Source: Acanthaster planci (taxonomy: Eukaryota; Echinodermata; Asteroidea; Valvatida; Acanthasteridae). Taken from it: DNA of 64,000 bases. The translations under genes were made by a program, and so were the position numbers. Below are positions 61,301 to 64,000 of the stretch, piece after piece (position 1 is the first letter of the stretch; each line of letters begins with the position of its first letter). Under the pieces are notes generated by a model that was not told where the DNA came from, did not search any database, and saw nothing but the letters and a program-made list of their open reading frames with translations. The stretch covers positions 717,806 through 781,805 of the forward strand of contig NW_019091451.1 in assembly GCF_001949145.1 (NCBI RefSeq), written 5' to 3'.

Positions 61301-63335
61301 GGCGAGCATCGGTAGCTCCGCATCAACCACAATCTCTCCACGGGATCTGAAAAATGCCATGGTGACCTCGCAGATCAGGAGCAACTTCTTGCGGTTGCCC
61401 TCCCCAATGATCGGCAGGAGGTACTCTCCGGAGGGGCCAACCAGCACCAGCGTGGGCCAGCACTGCACATCCAGAGCATTCCACAGCACGGCCTCGTGGT
61501 CATTCACAACAGCGTGAGCAATGTCGTAACGCAACACGGCATTAAGTACGTTTGCCGACGTCTTCTCATTCTCAAACTTGGCCGAGTGAACACCGATGAC
61601 GACCAGTCCATCGCTGACCGGAAACTTTTCTTCCAGGACCTCGAGATCAGGCAGGATATGCATGCAGTTAATGCAGCAGTAGGTGAAGAAATCAAGAACC
61701 ACGAGCTTGCCTCTCAAGTCACGGTGCAAAGACAATGGTTCCTTTGTGTTGAACCACTCAAGACCTACGAGTTCAACCAAAAATGTCTGACATACATGTG
61801 CTATAATAGACCGTTTATTCAAATTTAACACTGGTGTACATGTACATGTACATCTTCCTGCCAAATCCACCAATACTGTAGTATCTGCTGCTTTAACCAC
61901 TTGCTGCTGGGGAGTCCGGTTTCAGGCACATATTCATTATATGCACAGCCGGGGTGTCCAAAATCGTACAAAGGGAACTGGGCCTTGTAACAACAGACCG
62001 TACTTATAACAAAAGACCAGGTTGCTGGGAATTACCAACTTTTTTTCACTGTCAACAGCGGAGATAATCCAGCATTTTTTTGAAACAGTATACCACTGTT
62101 TGGGGCATTCAGTGGGAGTGGATTACCACCGGGGGACAAAAGCGCTCCACCACTGCAGCGATGAGCCACACAGTACCGCTGCACGCTAATCTGGCCCCTA
62201 TTGAAAAAATGTGAGCAGCGTACTGTGCCAGTTTCGGGAACAAAAGAAAATTACGTAACACCGCACAATCTGGGCTCTCTTTACAAGGCGGTAGGCCTGG
62301 CTGAAATACTCCAGTGTCAACAGATGTTGTCTGTCAGATTAGAGTAGAAACCAGACAGTCCTTCATGTGGGTGTCAGTGTCCAGTAAATGAAGATATGAA
62401 TTTCTAAAGAATTTTGAAAACAGAAAAAAAAAGAAAAATACTCCAGCCCCGCAGAATCAATATTTATAAATGCCCCCCGACAGGATGTGGTTAAGCAGGG
62501 TGATGCAGTGTATATTCTTTCATTCTACTCTCCCACAAGTTCAATACGTAATACTTTACCACAGTTTAAAACTTAACAAGCTAGGCCTATGTCCTCTCAC
62601 ATCAGCACATGGATACTAAGATTCTGGCAATCTTTGCTAATTCTAGGGCTTCCTCCAACGTCCGTGACTGTATCTTTACCAGGTCTCTTATTTCACCACT
62701 TACTATGAAAACCAATCAGACTTTACTACCAGACAACAGGTGGCAAGATATGAGACTTAGTGAATACATGTATATGGTCACATACTCAATGTTCATTCTA
62801 AGTACAACATTTAACAACATAAAAAGAACTTTCAGCCATGCAAGCAAGGAATAGAGTACCCCGTCTTCCATTTTGAACTTATATAAATGTGGACATGGTG
62901 GACAATGTCTAAAATAAAACATTCTAAGTAACATCATTTCAAACTTGTGCAATAAATGGAGGGCGGTAAAATCTGTGTAACTATGGTAACAGTTAAACTA
63001 ACATTAGCGCCACAAGTAGGGCTGTCAATGGGGCCTTAGTATTCCTCTTTTTCGAATGTTGGACTGGATAGGTCGTACTGGATCGGTCGTAGAAACGACC
63101 GGCATGACTAATCCAGTCCAGCTAGGCTGTGAATGACTCTACTGACATTTGTTTTTCACAGCCCTACGCTACGTGTATATGTAGGCCAAGTAAACCTACC
63201 CTCCGGAAAATCTTGGACAATTGTTCGTTCTTCAGGATTGCATTTTTTCTCCAGATATTTGAGCACAATCTCTCGTTTTTCTTCATCTGTTTTGGCAGCA
63301 GTCAAGGCCATGTCAAGGATGTTAAAGCTACCCAT
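55096..63335 (-). CDS. NHLRC2: NHL repeat-containing protein 2 orthologue, complete
   Basis: Eight exons (63335-63200, 61764-61028, 60440-60220, 59520-59289, 58310-58188, 56996-56787, 56039-55808, 55346-55096) join in frame through GT-AG introns to 713 residues plus TGA. Human NHLRC2 has 726. After a helical N-terminus (1-45) comes a thioredoxin-like domain with TYCCINC (73-79) and the WPT cis-proline region. Then come six NHL-type blades, recognisable as [56 protein letters not shown] and [13 protein letters not shown], and a C-terminal beta domain (about 554-713). NHLRC2 is a cytosolic protein required for viability in mammals and mutated in the human FINCA disease. Its biochemical activity is not settled. 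No signal peptide or membrane segment is seen. Confidence 0.96.
55347..55807. other. NHLRC2 intron 7
   Basis: Contains a 75-codon - strand frame (55711-55484) that was considered as an exon and dismissed because exons 7 and 8 join in phase without it. Confidence 0.75.
55808..56039 (-). CDS. NHLRC2: NHLRC2 exon 7
   Basis: Acceptor TTTTTGTGTTCATATAG, then [18 protein letters not shown], a divergent linker. [20 protein letters not shown] matches human [20 protein letters not shown]. It ends TAWMAYIK plus one base at a GTAGGT donor (phase 1). The acceptor choice is supported by frame and pyrimidine tract; the linker itself is not conserved. Confidence 0.85.
56081..56642 (+). mobile_element. TTAA-bounded 0.6-kb element, copy 1
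   Basis: Bounded by TTAACCATTTTCTGCGGG on the left and, reverse-complemented, TTAACCATATCCTGCCAGG on the right. The interior is closely similar to the copies at 57546 and (inverted) 61893, for example AGCCCAGATTGTG, CAAAACTGGCACAGTGCGCT and TTGGCAATTCCCAGCAGC. TTAA plus CC ends fit a piggyBac-like non-autonomous transposon. It lies in NHLRC2 intron 6 and begins only about 41 bases from the exon 7 acceptor. The 78-codon frame inside is not a gene. Confidence 0.75.
56787..56996 (-). CDS. NHLRC2: NHLRC2 exon 6 (NHL blades)
   Basis: Seventy codons, phase 0 at both ends. [20 protein letters not shown] then FNEPGGLCV and [15 protein letters not shown] align with human [25 protein letters not shown] and YVADTNNHQIKVMDL. 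Donor GAG|GTAAAA. Confidence 0.95.
56997..57545. other. NHLRC2 intron 5, left part
   Basis: Holds a 29-base segment at 57187-57215 (ATGTCCAAATCAAACGGC…) that also occurs, with four differences, at 51761-51789 in the intergenic region, followed in both places by GGCTGCA words. This may be the end of another dispersed repeat. Confidence 0.5.
57546..58139 (+). mobile_element. TTAA-bounded 0.6-kb element, copy 2
   Basis: Left end TTAACCACTTGGTGCCAGG, right end as reverse complement TTAACCATATGCTGCCAGG: 15 of 19 positions agree. Same orientation as copy 1 and similar throughout. It ends about 48 bases from the exon 5 donor in intron 5. No transposase frame. Confidence 0.8.
58188..58310 (-). CDS. 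NHLRC2: NHLRC2 exon 5 (NHL blade)
   Basis: Forty-one codons, phase 0 at both ends, after acceptor [30 protein letters not shown] and YVADSYNHK are nearly identical to human [20 protein letters not shown] and YVADSYNHK. Donor AAG|GTGGGT. Confidence 0.96.
58645..59133. mobile_element. Fold-back element with hAT-like ends
   Basis: Ends read CACTGTTGCAGTCGAGACC (left) and, reverse-complemented, CACTGTGGTAGTCAAGACC (right). Inside, long imperfect inverted arms (about 58827-58960 and 58990-59118) fold on a centre near 58973; matching words include GACCAAA, CGTATAGC, GCAAGATGGA and CAAGCGATACGCCTGC. The left part shares AGGATTGCTTTTGTTGCAG with the 40541 copy. An 8-base target duplication is not visible. 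It lies in NHLRC2 intron 4. Confidence 0.65.
59289..59520 (-). CDS. NHLRC2: NHLRC2 exon 4 (NHL blade)
   Basis: The first base completes a Val codon. [20 protein letters not shown] matches human [39 protein letters not shown] and VVGGDLDPM also match closely. It ends in phase 0 at ATG|GTGAGT. Confidence 0.96.
59521..60219. other. NHLRC2 intron 3
   Basis: About 0.7 kb. A 117-codon + strand frame (59780-60133) and a 75-codon - strand frame overlap each other without recognisable homology; the stretch may be part of an unidentified repeat. No exon is needed here, because exons 3 and 4 join in phase. Confidence 0.6.
60220..60440 (-). CDS. NHLRC2: NHLRC2 exon 3 (NHL blade)
   Basis: Acceptor CCATCCTCAG, then [20 protein letters not shown], matching human [28 protein letters not shown] and [14 protein letters not shown] match ISSPWDVVFG and IAMAGTHQIWALLL. 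It ends in phase 2 at a GTGAGT donor. Confidence 0.95.
60441..61027. other. NHLRC2 intron 2
   Basis: About 0.6 kb, GTGACT to CCTCAG on the - strand. No repeat or gene was recognised. Confidence 0.75.
61028..61764 (-). CDS. NHLRC2: NHLRC2 exon 2 (thioredoxin-like domain and first NHL blades)
   Basis: The largest exon, 245 codons plus two bases. [20 protein letters not shown] is the thioredoxin-like core with its CxxC pair. [20 protein letters not shown] and [14 protein letters not shown] complete the fold. [21 protein letters not shown] and [12 protein letters not shown] open the propeller. The acceptor is GAACTCGTAG and the donor AAG|GTGACT. The reading frame extends upstream of the acceptor into the intron, but homology starts exactly at the acceptor. 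Confidence 0.97.
61893..62494 (-). mobile_element. TTAA-bounded 0.6-kb element, copy 3 (inverted)
   Basis: Left end TTAACCACTTGCTGCTGGG; right end, reverse-complemented, TTAACCACATCCTGTCGGG. The reverse complement is similar along its length to copies 1 and 2, including the AGCCCAGATTGTG(C)GGTGT and TTCCCGAAACTGGCACAGT stretches. It lies in NHLRC2 intron 1, opposite in orientation to the other two. Confidence 0.8.
62495..63016. other. NHLRC2 intron 1, middle part
   Basis: AT-rich with a few short chance frames. Nothing else was recognised. Confidence 0.6.
63017..63166. mobile_element. Small palindromic element with TAGGGCTGT ends
   Basis: Ends TAGGGCTGTCAA and, reverse-complemented, TAGGGCTGTGAA. 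Internally TGGACTGGAT (63060-63069) and ATCCAGTCCA (63111-63120) are perfect inverted copies, with a nested CGGTCGT/ACGACCG stem at 63084-63101. This makes a strong hairpin. Ends of this type occur in some hAT-like MITEs, but no 8-base duplication is evident. It ends about 33 bases inside intron 1 from the exon 1 donor. Confidence 0.5.
63200..63335 (-). CDS. NHLRC2: NHLRC2 exon 1 (start codon)
   Basis: ATG at 63335-63333 opens [20 protein letters not shown], continuing to VQDFPE plus one base, which with GT from exon 2 makes the Gly of the PEGLEW motif (human FPEGLEW). Donor GAGG|GTAGGT. The frame is open up to a GTG at 63353, but GTG is not an expected animal start codon, so the ATG is chosen. 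Confidence 0.9.
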
Positions 63336-63824
63336 TTTGCCGCAATTTTCCACTGTCTATATCAGTACTTCATTCAATCACGACAGTCATGACATGTTGA
63401 TGTCAGCCTGAATGTTTCTTCTTTTCACTTCCGCACTCCCTCCTGATCGGCGCAGCTAGCTGAAGCGCGACACGATTCGTTCATTATTAGGGGTGGAAAT
63501 AATTTACCCAAATATGTCTTCACGGTTCCCAGGTAGTTCAACGAATGTTTTTCACAATCAAATCACGATTTCATAAAGTAAAGCCCTATAGTGCTTGAAC
63601 GAGTGAAATAGTTCAATTAATGTTTTGTATTAGTTGAAATATGTTAATGGTTGAACAGTTCAATAGAAAGTTATACCTAAAGAACAAATGGAACTTTCTA
63701 CACTGATCATTGTCGAGAGCCCTCAAGCGTCTCGAAAAGGTTAAGCCAATCGGCAAGGGGTAAACTTTTGTGTGCGCAAACTTCTGAAGTTTATCTAAAT
63801 ATCGTTGCTGTGACATTTGTAAAA
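63336..63824. promoter_or_regulatory. Putative bidirectional promoter region
   Basis: The 489 bases between the NHLRC2 ATG (- strand) and the candidate + strand ATG at 63825 include the GC/CpG-containing stretch 63425-63480 and an AT-rich half with a TTGAACAGTTCAA palindrome near 63652-63664. It must hold the NHLRC2 5' UTR and promoter. Bidirectionality depends on the reality of the 63825 exon. Confidence 0.45.
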
Positions 63825-63903
63825 ATGAGTTTGAATGACCTATTTGTCCAGATTTTGCAGTCTGAGCAGAAGGCGAAAGAAAGGAAAGCCTTGCTGAGTG
63901 AAG
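63825..63903 (+). CDS. Candidate first coding exon of an unrecognised divergent gene
   Basis: ATG at 63825 in a fair context (AAAAATGA) opens MSLNDLFVQILQSEQKAKER, then KALLSE and one base before GTTAGA (63904). The peptide looks like an amphipathic, charged helix, as in real N-termini, and the position opposite the NHLRC2 start suits a divergent gene. The donor is weak; GTGAAG at 63898 is an alternative. No family was recognised. It runs off towards the window edge without a second exon in view. Confidence 0.4.
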
Positions 63904-63904
63904 G

Positions 63905-64000
63905 TTAGATAAAAATCAATATTACCCTGCTTAACATGCAGGACTGAGCATACTGAGCCTACTGAGGCACGTAGCTCGGCCTATATGACGTCAGGACTCC
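63905..64000. other. Right edge, non-coding
   Basis: Presumed intron of the candidate divergent gene, or intergenic sequence. It contains a TGACGTCA palindrome (CRE-type) at about 63987-63994. Nothing else was recognised. Confidence 0.4.

Noticed and set aside
63336-63353. Upstream in-frame GTG as NHLRC2 start
   Set aside because: GTG initiation is not expected in animals and an in-frame ATG follows at 63335.

Overview
The window looks like nuclear DNA of a marine invertebrate animal. All introns that could be reconstructed are GT-AG, introns are long, and the DNA is AT-rich and littered with small transposon relics and the palindrome TACATGTA. The two proteins found match their vertebrate orthologues closely over almost full length, which suggests a deuterostome such as an echinoderm, hemichordate or lancelet. 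The species cannot be decided from the sequence.

Two multi-exon genes are supported exon by exon. On the + strand, 34387-44882 encodes a RING-H2 E3 ubiquitin ligase of the RNF38/RNF44 family: eight exons, 512 codons, stop present, start codon upstream of the first recognised exon. On the - strand, 63335-55096 encodes the orthologue of NHLRC2: eight exons, 713 residues, complete, with a thioredoxin-like domain followed by an NHL beta-propeller. The genes converge tail to tail across about 10 kb that holds the RNF38-like 3' UTR and no recognisable gene. At the right edge a short + strand reading frame at 63825 may be the first coding exon of a gene divergent from NHLRC2, which would make 63336-63824 a bidirectional promoter.

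Bases 1-34386 hold no recognisable protein gene. They are probably the long first intron or 5' flank of the RNF38-like gene. One candidate upstream exon at 18046-18128 ends in the phase needed to join the 34387 exon. Several islands have enhancer-like composition (about 4.6-4.95, 13.65-14.15, 23.54-23.88, 26.3-26.6 and 31.1-32.4 kb). One carries a homeodomain P3 palindrome.

The most informative non-genic content is mobile DNA: a family of about 0.6 kb TTAA-bounded elements with three copies in NHLRC2 introns; a small TTAA-bounded palindrome; a hAT-like non-autonomous family with CAGTGTTGTA-type ends, one copy having a perfect 8-bp target duplication; a dead CR1/L2-like LINE fragment nested in a hAT-like element inside an RNF38 intron; a tRNA-like SINE fragment; and a GGGTT-rich G-quadruplex-prone tract. 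No prokaryotic-type system, CRISPR array, viral gene or toxin gene was seen.
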